Part shown: piece by piece, positions 1 to 5,647 of the stretch | Layout of the letters: each line of letters opens with the position of its first letter | Numbering within the stretch: position 1 is the first letter of the stretch | DNA from: an uncultured Collinsella sp. | Lineage (GTDB): Bacteria; Actinomycetota; Coriobacteriia; Coriobacteriales; Coriobacteriaceae | DNA length: 5,703 bases | NCBI GenBank assembly: GCA_902495085.1 | Contig: CABUWA010000126.1 | Coordinates: 1-5,703, forward strand | Direction of reading: 5' to 3' | The notes under the pieces: model-generated | What the model saw: the letters and a program-made list of their open reading frames with translations, nothing else | Databases searched by the model: none | Told to the model about the DNA's origin: nothing | Made by a program: the position numbers and the translations under genes

Positions 1-201
1 AGCCGCGGCAACCTCATCCGTCCCAGCGGCGGGATCGGCGCATTCCGTCGCCAGCGCCACGCTCGGCAGCAGCAACTGACCGACCATAAGCGCACACGCG
101 CCGGCGCAAGCTATTTTGGTACCCACACAACGCCAAGTACCGTGAACCAGCGAGCAGGTGGACTCACGTTGAGCTTGCTTGTCAAAGTGACTTTCGTTCA
201 T
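1..201 (-). CDS. N-terminal part of an exported protein of unknown function (cut by window edge)
   Basis: An open frame of 67 codons starts at ATG 201-199 and reaches position 1 without a stop, so only the N-terminus is visible. The start is well supported by AAGGAGG five bases upstream (about 207-213). Residues 1-30 are polar, with K, R and H and several cysteines. A hydrophobic stretch follows (about residues 30-52, KIACAGACALMVGQLLLPSV), ending in VALA before TECADP. This reads as a long n-region, an h-region and a signal peptidase I site with A at -3 and -1, so secretion or surface attachment is inferred. The n-region is unusually long for a simple signal peptide, so an N-terminal membrane anchor is the alternative. 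The visible part matches no family I know. It is divergent from the LuxR-type gene at 428, with 226 bp between the two starts, so it is a candidate target of that regulator. Confidence 0.7.
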   Translation of the reverse strand, partial: MNESHFDKQAQRESTCSLVHGTWRCVGTKIACAGACALMVGQLLLPSVALATECADPAAGTDEVAAA

Positions 202-227
202 AACGGCCTCCTTGGTCGTAGGAACAT

Positions 228-262
228 ACCACCACAAAGGTGTCCGTCCCCTTTGTGGTGGT
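228..262. repeat. Hairpin repeat, copy 1 (13-bp perfect stem, 9-nt loop)
   Basis: ACCACCACAAAGG (228-240) and CCTTTGTGGTGGT (250-262) are perfect inverted repeats around the loop TGTCCGTCC. Neither strand has a T-run after the stem, so it does not look like an intrinsic terminator here. It would lie in the 5' leader of the minus-strand gene or just upstream of it. A second copy with nearly the same loop lies at 1837-1874. A further partial arm, ACCACAAAG, lies at 268-276. The shared loop, which pairing does not require, points to a repeat family and not to a chance hairpin. Confidence 0.8.
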
Positions 263-298
263 TCTGTACCACAAAGATGTGCCAAATGGCTCCGTATG

Positions 299-324
299 CC
301 TAGGTTCGCAGATGTGAACCTAGG
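299..324. promoter_or_regulatory. Dyad CCTAGGTTC-N8-GAACCTAGG, candidate operator in the divergent intergenic region
   Basis: CCTAGGTTC (299-307) and GAACCTAGG (316-324) are perfect 9-bp inverted repeats separated by 8 bases. The site is symmetrical and followed by no T-run, and it lies between the divergent starts at 201 and 428. That position suits a dimeric DNA-binding protein, with the adjacent LuxR-type regulator as the obvious candidate. If the -10-like TATGAT at 348-353 is real, the dyad centre lies roughly 48 bases upstream of transcription, where activators often bind. A plain mRNA hairpin is also possible. Confidence 0.45.
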
Positions 325-347
325 TCTCTACCTGCGGTTTAATTCAA

Positions 348-390
348 TATGATTTCGCCATCGCCACACTCGTCCCGGGAACGCTACAAT
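348..390 (+). promoter_or_regulatory. Two candidate -10 elements for the LuxR-type gene
   Basis: TATGAT (348-353) and TACAAT (385-390) each resemble a sigma-70 type -10 box in the leader of the gene that starts at 428. Neither has a convincing -35 at 16-18 bp spacing. For the first, the -35 position falls immediately beside the dyad at 299-324, which would fit an activator-dependent promoter. Both calls rest on short matches only. Confidence 0.25.
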
Positions 391-427
391 CGAGGACACG
401 ATCATTCGTCCACCCAAAGGACCGTCC

Positions 428-1831
428 TTGAACCTGAGCAGGCCTAAAATCAACGCGCTTCTGGCACTCGCGCTCTTCACTTTCGCCTTCCTTGCCGCCG
501 AGTTTCGCTTCGACGTCAACGTCGGCCTGCTCGCCGGTGCCGAACGCGTTGTGCTTGCGCAGGGCTTTATCCTTGGCGCCAGCGTCATCGGCTTTATCGG
601 ATATGCACCACTGCTCGGTCTCGCCCAACGCAAAGGCCAGCCCCAGGCAGTTGTCAGCGTCGCCGTTCCCATCGCCATCCTGGGATTGACCCAGATCCAG
701 TCCCCCACGGGTTCGCTTGCCCTCGAGATTCTGGGCTGCCTCGCATTCCTCGGACTCGGCCTGTTGGGCGCCGCTACGCACTACGCCTTTTCACTGGCGT
801 TTCAAGACGATCCCAAGCTCGCCACCGGCGCGGGAGCGGCCTATGCCGCGGGCATCCTGATGCAGTTCGCCGTCAACCTGCTCAATTGCGGCGGCATCGC
901 AGAGCTCATCGTCCTTGGCACAGTGACTATCGCCATCTCCGCCCTCAGCGCCGTTCCCCTAAAGGCTGCCGAGAGTCCCAATCCCACCGTCAACCCCTTT
1001 GCCGAGCCCTCACACGCCCTCGCCAAGCAGGCATGCTGGAGCATCGCACTCGTCATGATTCTTGCCTGCTTGTTCTCGACCCTCGACAACGTGGTCACGC
1101 TCTCCAACGCCCACGGCACCATCGCCGTACAGACCTGGCCGCGCCTCTTTTTGGCGGCAAGCGGCCTTGCCGCCGGTCTTATCTTTGATCTTGCCGAACG
1201 TCGCTACATGGGTCTCATCATGCTCGGCGTCACGGCACTTTCCACCATCTCGATCTTGGCCGTGGAAGCCGGCGCCGACCCCAACCTGGGCCTTGTCGTC
1301 TTTTATCTGAGTTCGGGCTTTTTTGTCACGTTCTTTACCGCCACGTTTACACAGCTGGCGCCGCGCATGCATACGGCCGCACTGTGGGCTGGCATGGGCC
1401 GCGCCGCCAACAATGTATGCGCATTCACCACATCGGGCATCTCGCTGGCACTGGTCACCTCGGGCAATGTCGCCCTCATCATGATTGGCGCGCTCGTGCT
1501 GCTTGTGGCGGCGAGCGTGGCATTTGTAGCTGCGGGGCTGTTCCGTCTACCCCAAACCGAACAGGAGCGCGAACACCAGCAGCTCGCCGAGGAAGCACTC
1601 GCCGCACCCAGTATCGAGGAACAGCGTCAGGCCTTCATTGCCGACCACGGCCTCACCCCGCGTGAAGTCGACGTGCTCATGGCCGTGACCCAGGACGAGC
1701 GCCCGCTCAAACAGATTGCTGATGAGCTCGGCATCTCGATGCGCATGGTGCAGCGTCACCTGAGCTCCATCTACCAAAAGACCGACACGCAGACGCGCGC
1801 CGGTCTCACCAAAGCCTTCCCCTCGGCTTAA
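428..1831 (+). CDS. Membrane-anchored LuxR-type transcriptional regulator (12-helix MFS-like N-terminus, C-terminal HTH)
   Basis: This 467-residue protein probably senses something at or in the membrane and binds DNA through its C-terminus. By eye there are about twelve hydrophobic helices in two sets of six (about residues 8-178 and 200-371), split by a polar linker (180-199) like the central loop of major facilitator transporters. A charged linker (about 374-400, Q/E-rich) leads to a GerE/LuxR helix-turn-helix at about 405-463. LTPREVDVLMAV (409-420) is the family signature. The recognition region LGISMRMVQRHLSSIYQKTD (434-453) carries the conserved V, H, I and K positions. The start is TTG, supported by AAAGGA (416-421) six bases upstream, and the hydrophobic N-terminus begins right away. 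There is no receiver or autoinducer domain, so it is neither a response regulator nor a quorum-sensing LuxR. Proteins of this design are common in Coriobacteriia. Ligand and targets are unknown; the divergent secreted-protein gene and autoregulation are inferred candidates. Confidence 0.9.
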   Translation: MNLSRPKINALLALALFTFAFLAAEFRFDVNVGLLAGAERVVLAQGFILGASVIGFIGYAPLLGLAQRKGQPQAVVSVAVPIAILGLTQIQSPTGSLALEILGCLAFLGLGLLGAATHYAFSLAFQDDPKLATGAGAAYAAGILMQFAVNLLNCGGIAELIVLGTVTIAISALSAVPLKAAESPNPTVNPFAEPSHALAKQACWSIALVMILACLFSTLDNVVTLSNAHGTIAVQTWPRLFLAASGLAAGLIFDLAERRYMGLIMLGVTALSTISILAVEAGADPNLGLVVFYLSSGFFVTFFTATFTQLAPRMHTAALWAGMGRAANNVCAFTTSGISLALVTSGNVALIMIGALVLLVAASVAFVAAGLFRLPQTEQEREHQQLAEEALAAPSIEEQRQAFIADHGLTPREVDVLMAVTQDERPLKQIADELGISMRMVQRHLSSIYQKTDTQTRAGLTKAFPSA

Positions 1832-1874
1832 AACAAAAACCACCACAAAGGTGTCTGTCCCCTTGTGGTGGTTT
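1830..1874 (-). terminator. Intrinsic terminator of the minus-strand operon; also hairpin repeat copy 2
   Basis: AAACCACCACAA (1837-1848) pairs with TTGTGGTGGTTT (1863-1874), and GG (1850-1851) pairs with CC (1861-1862), leaving A1849 bulged. Read on the minus strand, the stem lies 7 bases after the kinase-like gene's stop and is followed by TTTTTGTTTT (1839-1830), a good intrinsic terminator. The T-run even overlaps the LuxR-type gene's stop codon. Read on the plus strand only three T's follow, so termination of the LuxR-type gene is weaker but possible. The loop TGTCTGTCC differs from that of copy 1 at 228-262 by one base. Confidence 0.8.
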
Positions 1875-1881
1875 CGACCGG

Positions 1882-2505
1882 TTAGCCTTCGAGCTGAGTC
1901 ACCTTGTAGCGGTAGGCTGCGGCGATGACGTCCTTGCAGCCCTCGCGGCCCAGCTTGGCGCGGTTGACGACGATGTCCTTGCCGCTCGTCATCTTCCACT
2001 TTCCGGCACTGTAGCGCTTATAGAACGCCTCGCGCGCCTTCTGTTGCTGCTTGACCAGCTTGGCGCCCTTCTTTTTGTTGAGGCCGCGCTTCTTGCGCAC
2101 GATCTCGACGCGGTCCTCAAAGGGTGCGGTCACCAACACGGCAATGTGGTTGGGATTGTTGCGCAGCAGGTAATCCGACAGACGGCCCTCGATAATGCAG
2201 CTCTCGGTCTCGCCCAAGTCCAAAATCACCTGGCTCATCTTCTGGAACAACTTATCCGAGTACGAACGCGCATCGTAGCGGTCGGGCAGAAACGCCATGT
2301 TCTCCACGGCCAGACGCTCGTCATAGGCGGCCATCTTGTCGAGCGACTCGCCCGCGCGCAGCGACGCGCGCACCAGCAGCTCGTTATCGTACAGCGGAAT
2401 CCCCAACTCGTCGGCAAGCATGCGACCAATCTCGTGACCCTCGGCGCCAAAGTCGCGCGCGATGGTAATGACCACAGGACTCTTCTTGTTCTCCAGATCG
2501 CTCAT
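1882..2505 (-). CDS. Cytidylate-kinase-like family protein
   Basis: This 207-residue soluble protein matches the cytidylate-kinase-like family (Cytidylate_kin2 type) by its N-terminal pattern ITIARDFGAEGHEIGRMLAD (13-32), followed by ELGIPLYDNELL. Other family-like blocks are CIIEGRLSDYLLRNNP (103-118), IAVLVTAPFEDRVEIV (121-136) and DIVVNRAKLGREG (177-189). Residues 137-165 are very basic and sit where a substrate lid would be expected. The loop aligns with the P-loop of true CMP kinases, but the lysine and the following Ser/Thr are absent, as is usual in this family as I recall it. The substrate is unknown, and CMP kinase activity should not be assumed. I chose ATG 2505 because AAAGGA lies six bases upstream. 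An in-frame start at 2550 would add 15 residues encoded across a hairpin. The gene is last in the transporter operon, 48 bp after the second permease, and ends just before the terminator. Confidence 0.82.
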   Translation of the reverse strand: MSDLENKKSPVVITIARDFGAEGHEIGRMLADELGIPLYDNELLVRASLRAGESLDKMAAYDERLAVENMAFLPDRYDARSYSDKLFQKMSQVILDLGETESCIIEGRLSDYLLRNNPNHIAVLVTAPFEDRVEIVRKKRGLNKKKGAKLVKQQQKAREAFYKRYSAGKWKMTSGKDIVVNRAKLGREGCKDVIAAAYRYKVTQLEG

Positions 2506-2522
2506 CGCGATTCCTTTCTCTG

Positions 2523-2551
2523 TGTGACAAAGTGGCATTCCCTTTGTCACA
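2523..2551. repeat. Hairpin between permease and kinase-like genes; probable diverged member of the same repeat family
   Basis: TGTGACAAAG (2523-2532) and CTTTGTCACA (2542-2551) form a perfect 10-bp stem around the loop TGGCATTCC. On the minus strand it begins two bases after the permease stop and ends 17 bases before the kinase-like gene's start. No T-run follows it, so complete termination is not expected. Partial attenuation or 3'-end protection of the transporter mRNA is more likely. From ACAAAG to TTTGT it aligns to copies 1 and 2 with three or four substitutions and two symmetrical single-base gaps. Confidence 0.65.
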
Positions 2552-2553
2552 TT

Positions 2554-3192
2554 CTACGCTGCCACAATACGACGTTGATACGCTCGGACCAGCAGCGAGA
2601 TACCAAAGTTGAGCACAAAGTACATCGCAAACACCAGGCCGTAGAGCATAAGCACCTGCGACAGATCGATCGCGTGGGCCATCACGACGTTTGCCGTGTA
2701 CATGAGCTCGGCCACGTTAATGCCCGAAAGATACGAGCTGTCCTTGATGACAGTCGTGCACTGGCTAAACAGCGCCGGAATGATCGTCTTAAACGTCTGC
2801 GGCAGAATGATGTAGCGCATGGTGGCAAAGAAGCCGAAGCCCTGGCTCTGCGCTGCCTCAAACTGGCCTCGTGGAATCGAGTTGAGGCCGCCGCGCACAA
2901 TCTCGGCCATAACAGCGCTGGTAAACAGCGTAAAGGCGATGGTCGAAATCACAATGTCCAAACCCTGCACCGTAAAGTAGATAAACAGGATCCACAGCAG
3001 GTTTGGCGTACAGCGGAACAGCTCGATATAGGCACTCACCAAAATACGGAACGGGCGGGGCGCATAGCTTTTAACAAGCGCCAGCACCGTGCCAAAGATG
3101 AGCGAGAAAAAAATCGACAGCGCCGAGATCTCGATTGTCTTAACAAAGCCGCCCCAAATGTAGAGCAGGTTGGTCGCGTTGAAGATTTCCAT
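2554..3192 (-). CDS. Amino-acid ABC transporter permease (second permease, HisM/GlnP family)
   Basis: This 212-residue inner-membrane subunit of a polar amino-acid importer should form the pore with the permease just upstream. About five hydrophobic segments are visible, at roughly 20-42, 50-75, 80-98, 135-158 and 183-205. The cytoplasmic EAA loop, EAAQSQGFGFFATMRYIILP (112-131), docks the ATPase. Other family marks are YIELFRCTPNLLWILF (55-70), where the family usually has FRGTP, and VIKDSSYLSGINVAEL (148-163), where it usually has KDTSL. The length is normal. ATG 3192 lies only three bases after the previous gene's stop. Its ribosome site, AGGAGG, is inside the last codons of that gene, so translation of the two permeases is probably coupled, which fits equal amounts of both halves of a heterodimer. 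Confidence 0.93.
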   Translation of the reverse strand: MEIFNATNLLYIWGGFVKTIEISALSIFFSLIFGTVLALVKSYAPRPFRILVSAYIELFRCTPNLLWILFIYFTVQGLDIVISTIAFTLFTSAVMAEIVRGGLNSIPRGQFEAAQSQGFGFFATMRYIILPQTFKTIIPALFSQCTTVIKDSSYLSGINVAELMYTANVVMAHAIDLSQVLMLYGLVFAMYFVLNFGISLLVRAYQRRIVAA

Positions 3193-3195
3193 GCG

Positions 3196-3942
3196 CTAGG
3201 CCTCCTCTACGTTGTCGAGCCCCAGCTCGGCCAGGCTCACGCCGCGCGGACGCTCCTTGGAGCGGCGCTCGAGCCACTGCACCAGCATGGCGAGCGGAAA
3301 GCAGATGATGAAGTACATAAGGCAGCAGACGATGTATCCCTGCAGGTAACCGTACAGGCTCACAAAGTTGTCGGAACGGTACATAAGGTCACCGCCGGCT
3401 ACAAGCGCCAGCACCGACGTGTTCTTGACCAGGTTGAGCGCCTGGTTACACAGCGGCGGCAGAATGATCTTAAATGTCTGGGGCAGCACGATGTACCAGT
3501 ACGCCTGCGCACGGGTGAAGCCTTGGCTCTGGGCCGCCTCCATCTGACCGCGCGGAACCGCCTCGATACCAGTGCGGATGACCTCCGAAATGTAGGCCGC
3601 GTGATACAGGCCCACACCCAAGAAGCCCAGTACGAACGGCGCAATGCGCACCGGCTGGTCGGCACCGGTTATGGCCTGCAAAAACTGCGGACCGGCCATG
3701 TACATAAAGAGCACCTGCACGGGCAACGGGGTGTTCTGGTAAAACTCCACGTACACGCGGCTTATGGCGCGCAACACGCGCGAACGAGTGGTAGAGAACA
3801 CGCCCAGCAGCGTACCCAGCGCTAGCGACAGCAGCAGACCGGCAACGACCACCTGCAGCGTCACGCCAAAGCCCTCCCAGAAGGGCCCCATGTTTTGAAA
3901 TGTCGTCGACCAACGGTCGGCGTCAAATAATCCTTCGAGCAT
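3196..3942 (-). CDS. Amino-acid ABC transporter permease (first permease, HisQ/GlnP family)
   Basis: This 248-residue membrane subunit is the partner of the permease encoded next. Hydrophobic segments lie at about 24-48, 58-84, 100-120, 155-185 and 200-222. The EAA loop, EAAQSQGFTRAQAYWYIVLP (135-154), is clear. The family signature around YVEFYQNTPLPVQVLF (64-79) and NLVKNTSVLALV (170-181) are also present. A charged C-terminal tail of about 25 residues (ERRSKERPRG onward) follows the last helix and is longer than in the sister permease. The start at 3942 is preferred because GGAAGGA lies about five bases upstream. The longer frame from 3975 would overlap the binding-protein gene and lacks such a site. 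With this start the gap to the binding-protein gene is 25 bases. Confidence 0.92.
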   Translation of the reverse strand: MLEGLFDADRWSTTFQNMGPFWEGFGVTLQVVVAGLLLSLALGTLLGVFSTTRSRVLRAISRVYVEFYQNTPLPVQVLFMYMAGPQFLQAITGADQPVRIAPFVLGFLGVGLYHAAYISEVIRTGIEAVPRGQMEAAQSQGFTRAQAYWYIVLPQTFKIILPPLCNQALNLVKNTSVLALVAGGDLMYRSDNFVSLYGYLQGYIVCCLMYFIICFPLAMLVQWLERRSKERPRGVSLAELGLDNVEEA

Positions 3943-3967
3943 TTGATTCCTTCCTTGGACGATGCGC

Positions 3968-4843
3968 CTATACAAGACCCCAGGTCTTGACCTCTTGGTC
4001 GAGCCAGCCGTCGGCCAGGCGATCGCAAATCACCTGATCGACCACGGCCGAAAGGTCGCAGCCCTTCTTGGTCGCCACGCCGTAGCCCTGCTCGCCAAAC
4101 TTGACCTCGGGCTGCAGCAACTCAACGGTCTCGTTCATGTAACCGGCCAGCGTGGAGCGGTCCATGGCAAAGACGTCGATATTGCCGGCGTCGAGCGAAC
4201 TCTTGATGATGGGGTAGCCGCTAAAGGCCCTAAACTCGGGCTTGCAGCTAAAGCCGTTGTCCTTGATCATCTGCTCGATCAGGCTCTGCGTGGTGGCGCC
4301 CTGGCTCACGCCAATGACCTTGCCATCCAAATCCTCAATCGAGGTAAAGCCCGAACGCTTCTTGACCATGAGTCCCACGTAGTCGGTGCGGTACGGCGTC
4401 GAGAAATCCCAGCTCTTCTTGCGCTCGTCGGTGATGGTGTAGGTCGCCGCGACCACGTCAAGTTGGCCGTTGTCGATCAGCGGGCCGCGTGTCTTGGGCG
4501 TTACGTCGGTAAACTCGACAAGCTCTTTGGCGCGGGCCTCCTTGTAGCTCACGCCAAAGACGGCAGCGGCGATCTGGTAGCACAAATCGACTTCCATGCC
4601 CTCAAAGCGACCCTTGGCGGTGTCGTAATAGCCGTAGCCGGGAACGTCCTTCTTAACGCCGGCGTTCAGATGGCCACGCGACTTGATGGCCGCAAGCTTG
4701 GACCCCTTGTCGGAGCCCTCGCCGCTGGTGGAGTTGCCGCAACCGGTAAGCGCGGTCCCCGTCAGCGCAAGCATGCCGGCGCCCGCCAGCTGCAAAAAAT
4801 GACGGCGCGACACGGCCGCCCTCGTCATATCCGTCATGTCCAT
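3968..4843 (-). CDS. PEB1-like amino-acid (probably aspartate/glutamate) solute-binding lipoprotein with Tat-type signal
   Basis: This is the substrate receptor of the importer, anchored outside the membrane. The 291-residue protein begins with a twin-arginine signal, SRRHFLQL (12-19), a hydrophobic stretch and the lipobox L-T-G-C with Cys35 as lipidated residue; a Gly/Ser-rich linker follows. The rest is a family-3 binding fold, with blocks IKSRGHLNAGVKKDVPGY (53-70), KTRGPLIDNGQLDVVAATYT (117-136), ERKKSWDFSTPYRTDYVGLM (140-159) and SLDAGNIDVFAMDRS (216-230). These match Campylobacter PEB1a closely as I remember it, including the Lys (64), Arg (119) and Asp (228) that I recall contacting aspartate/glutamate there. 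Acidic amino acids are therefore the preferred substrate; glutamine or another polar amino acid is the alternative. Four extra cysteines (88, 200, 262, 273) are present. The start is uncertain: GTG 4846, ATG 4843, 4837 and 4828 are all in frame and none has a strong ribosome site. AGG seven bases upstream favours 4843. The gene follows the ATPase gene closely, suggesting coupling. Confidence 0.9.
   Translation of the reverse strand: MDMTDMTRAAVSRRHFLQLAGAGMLALTGTALTGCGNSTSGEGSDKGSKLAAIKSRGHLNAGVKKDVPGYGYYDTAKGRFEGMEVDLCYQIAAAVFGVSYKEARAKELVEFTDVTPKTRGPLIDNGQLDVVAATYTITDERKKSWDFSTPYRTDYVGLMVKKRSGFTSIEDLDGKVIGVSQGATTQSLIEQMIKDNGFSCKPEFRAFSGYPIIKSSLDAGNIDVFAMDRSTLAGYMNETVELLQPEVKFGEQGYGVATKKGCDLSAVVDQVICDRLADGWLDQEVKTWGLV
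3973..3989 (-). other. Small hairpin at the 3' end of the binding-protein gene
   Basis: CAAGACC and GGTCTTG form a 7-bp perfect stem with a 3-base loop, within the last codons (KTWGL) of the binding-protein gene and immediately before its stop. No T-run follows. Stem-loops after binding-protein genes are known in other importer operons to keep more binding protein than permease by protecting the upstream mRNA. The position here suits that role, but part of the sequence is fixed by coding for a conserved C-terminus, so chance is possible. Confidence 0.35.
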
Positions 4844-4851
4844 CACCGCGC

Positions 4852-5583
4852 CTAGTGCAGAATCTTGGACAGGAACTCGCGGCAGCGCGGGTTCTCGGGG
4901 TTATCGAAGAAGTGCTCGGGCGTGCCCTCCTCCAGGATGCGGCCGTCCTCCATAAAGATGACGCGGTCGGCCACCTGGCGCGCAAAGCCCATCTCGTGCG
5001 TCACGCAGATCATGGTGATGTCCTCCTGCGCGAGCTCAATCATAACGTCCAGAACCTCCTGGACCATCTCGGGGTCGAGCGCCGAGGTCGGCTCGTCAAA
5101 CAGGATGATAGGCTGCTTGGTGCACAGGGCACGGGCGATGGCGATGCGCTGCTGCTGACCGCCCGAGAGATTCTGCGGATACTCGCCGGCCTTATGCGCC
5201 ATGCCGACGCGCTTGAGCGCGGCGATGGCGATCTCGGTCGCCTCCTCCTTGCTCTTCTTTTGCAGCTTGATGGGCGCGAGCGTCAGGTTGCCCAGCACCG
5301 TCATGTTTGGATACAGGTTGAACTGCTGAAACACCATGGAACTATACTTGCGAGCCATCTCCAGGTGGTTCTTTTTGGTGAGCGGCGTACCGTCGATGAC
5401 GACCTCGCCCGACGTGGGCTCCTCCAGATAATCGACGCAACGGATGAGCGTCGACTTACCCGAGCCGGAAGGCCCGATCATCACGAGCTTCTCGCCGCGC
5501 TTGACGGTGAGATTGATATCTTTGAGCACATGCAGGTCGCCAAAGTACTTGTTGAGATGCTTGATCTCGATCATGTCTGCCAT
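4852..5583 (-). CDS. Amino-acid ABC transporter ATP-binding protein (GlnQ/HisP/PEB1C family)
   Basis: This 243-residue cytoplasmic ATPase powers the importer and acts as a dimer under the two permeases. All motifs are intact: Walker A GPSGSGKST (37-45), Q-loop Gln86 in MVFQQFNLYPNMTVLGN, signature LSGGQQQR (139-146), Walker B IILFDEPTSALDPE (159-172) with Glu164 as catalytic base, and H-loop His196 in CVTHEMGFARQVADRVIFM. The length and the C-terminus (PRCREFLSKIL) are typical of polar amino-acid uptake ATPases with no regulatory domain added. GAAGGGA lies five bases before ATG 5583; ATG 5574 is a less likely alternative. It is the first gene of the operon, with about 120 bp upstream in the window. 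It ends only a few bases before the binding-protein gene, which fits a shared transcript. Confidence 0.95.
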   Translation of the reverse strand: MADMIEIKHLNKYFGDLHVLKDINLTVKRGEKLVMIGPSGSGKSTLIRCVDYLEEPTSGEVVIDGTPLTKKNHLEMARKYSSMVFQQFNLYPNMTVLGNLTLAPIKLQKKSKEEATEIAIAALKRVGMAHKAGEYPQNLSGGQQQRIAIARALCTKQPIILFDEPTSALDPEMVQEVLDVMIELAQEDITMICVTHEMGFARQVADRVIFMEDGRILEEGTPEHFFDNPENPRCREFLSKILH

Positions 5584-5618
5584 GAATGTCCCTTCCCTGC
5601 GTTTACACGAGTTGAACT

Positions 5619-5647
5619 ATTGTACGGAAAGAACCACGTTTCCGCAG
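5619..5647 (-). promoter_or_regulatory. Candidate promoter of the transporter operon
   Basis: On the minus strand TACAAT (5624-5619) is a good -10 match about 35 bases before the ATPase start, giving a leader of roughly 28 bases. The hexamer 17 bases upstream (CTGCGG, 5647-5642) is a poor -35, so an activator may be needed or the call may be wrong. An 11-base direct repeat with one mismatch (CGGAAAGAACC at 5625-5635, CGTAAAGAACC at 5663-5673, plus strand) lies around it and could hold a regulator site. Confidence 0.4.

Noticed and set aside
228..262. Intrinsic terminator at copy 1
   Set aside because: No T-run follows the stem on either strand, and it lies between divergent genes where no terminator is expected.
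228..276. CRISPR array or tandem repeat built from the ACCACAAAG units
   Set aside because: There are only two inverted arms and one partial direct copy, with no regular spacing and no cas genes.
344..781. Minus-strand frames overlapping the start of the LuxR-type gene
   Set aside because: They are low-complexity translations overlapping a well-supported gene, and no initiation signal was seen.
2506..2550. Longer start of the kinase-like gene at ATG 2550
   Set aside because: The extra 15 residues would be encoded across the 2523-2551 hairpin and lie outside the family's usual N-terminus. ATG 2505 has AAAGGA six bases upstream.
2044..3825. A 593-codon open frame on the plus strand, opposite the permeases and the kinase-like gene
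   Set aside because: It runs antisense to three genes with clear family motifs. Its translation is rich in H, R, Q and L without domain or membrane pattern. GC-rich genes commonly leave the opposite strand open.
3943..3975. Longer start of the first permease at ATG 3975
   Set aside because: It would overlap the end of the binding-protein gene and add a polar, basic extension. The ATG at 3942 has a good GGAAGGA site at proper distance.
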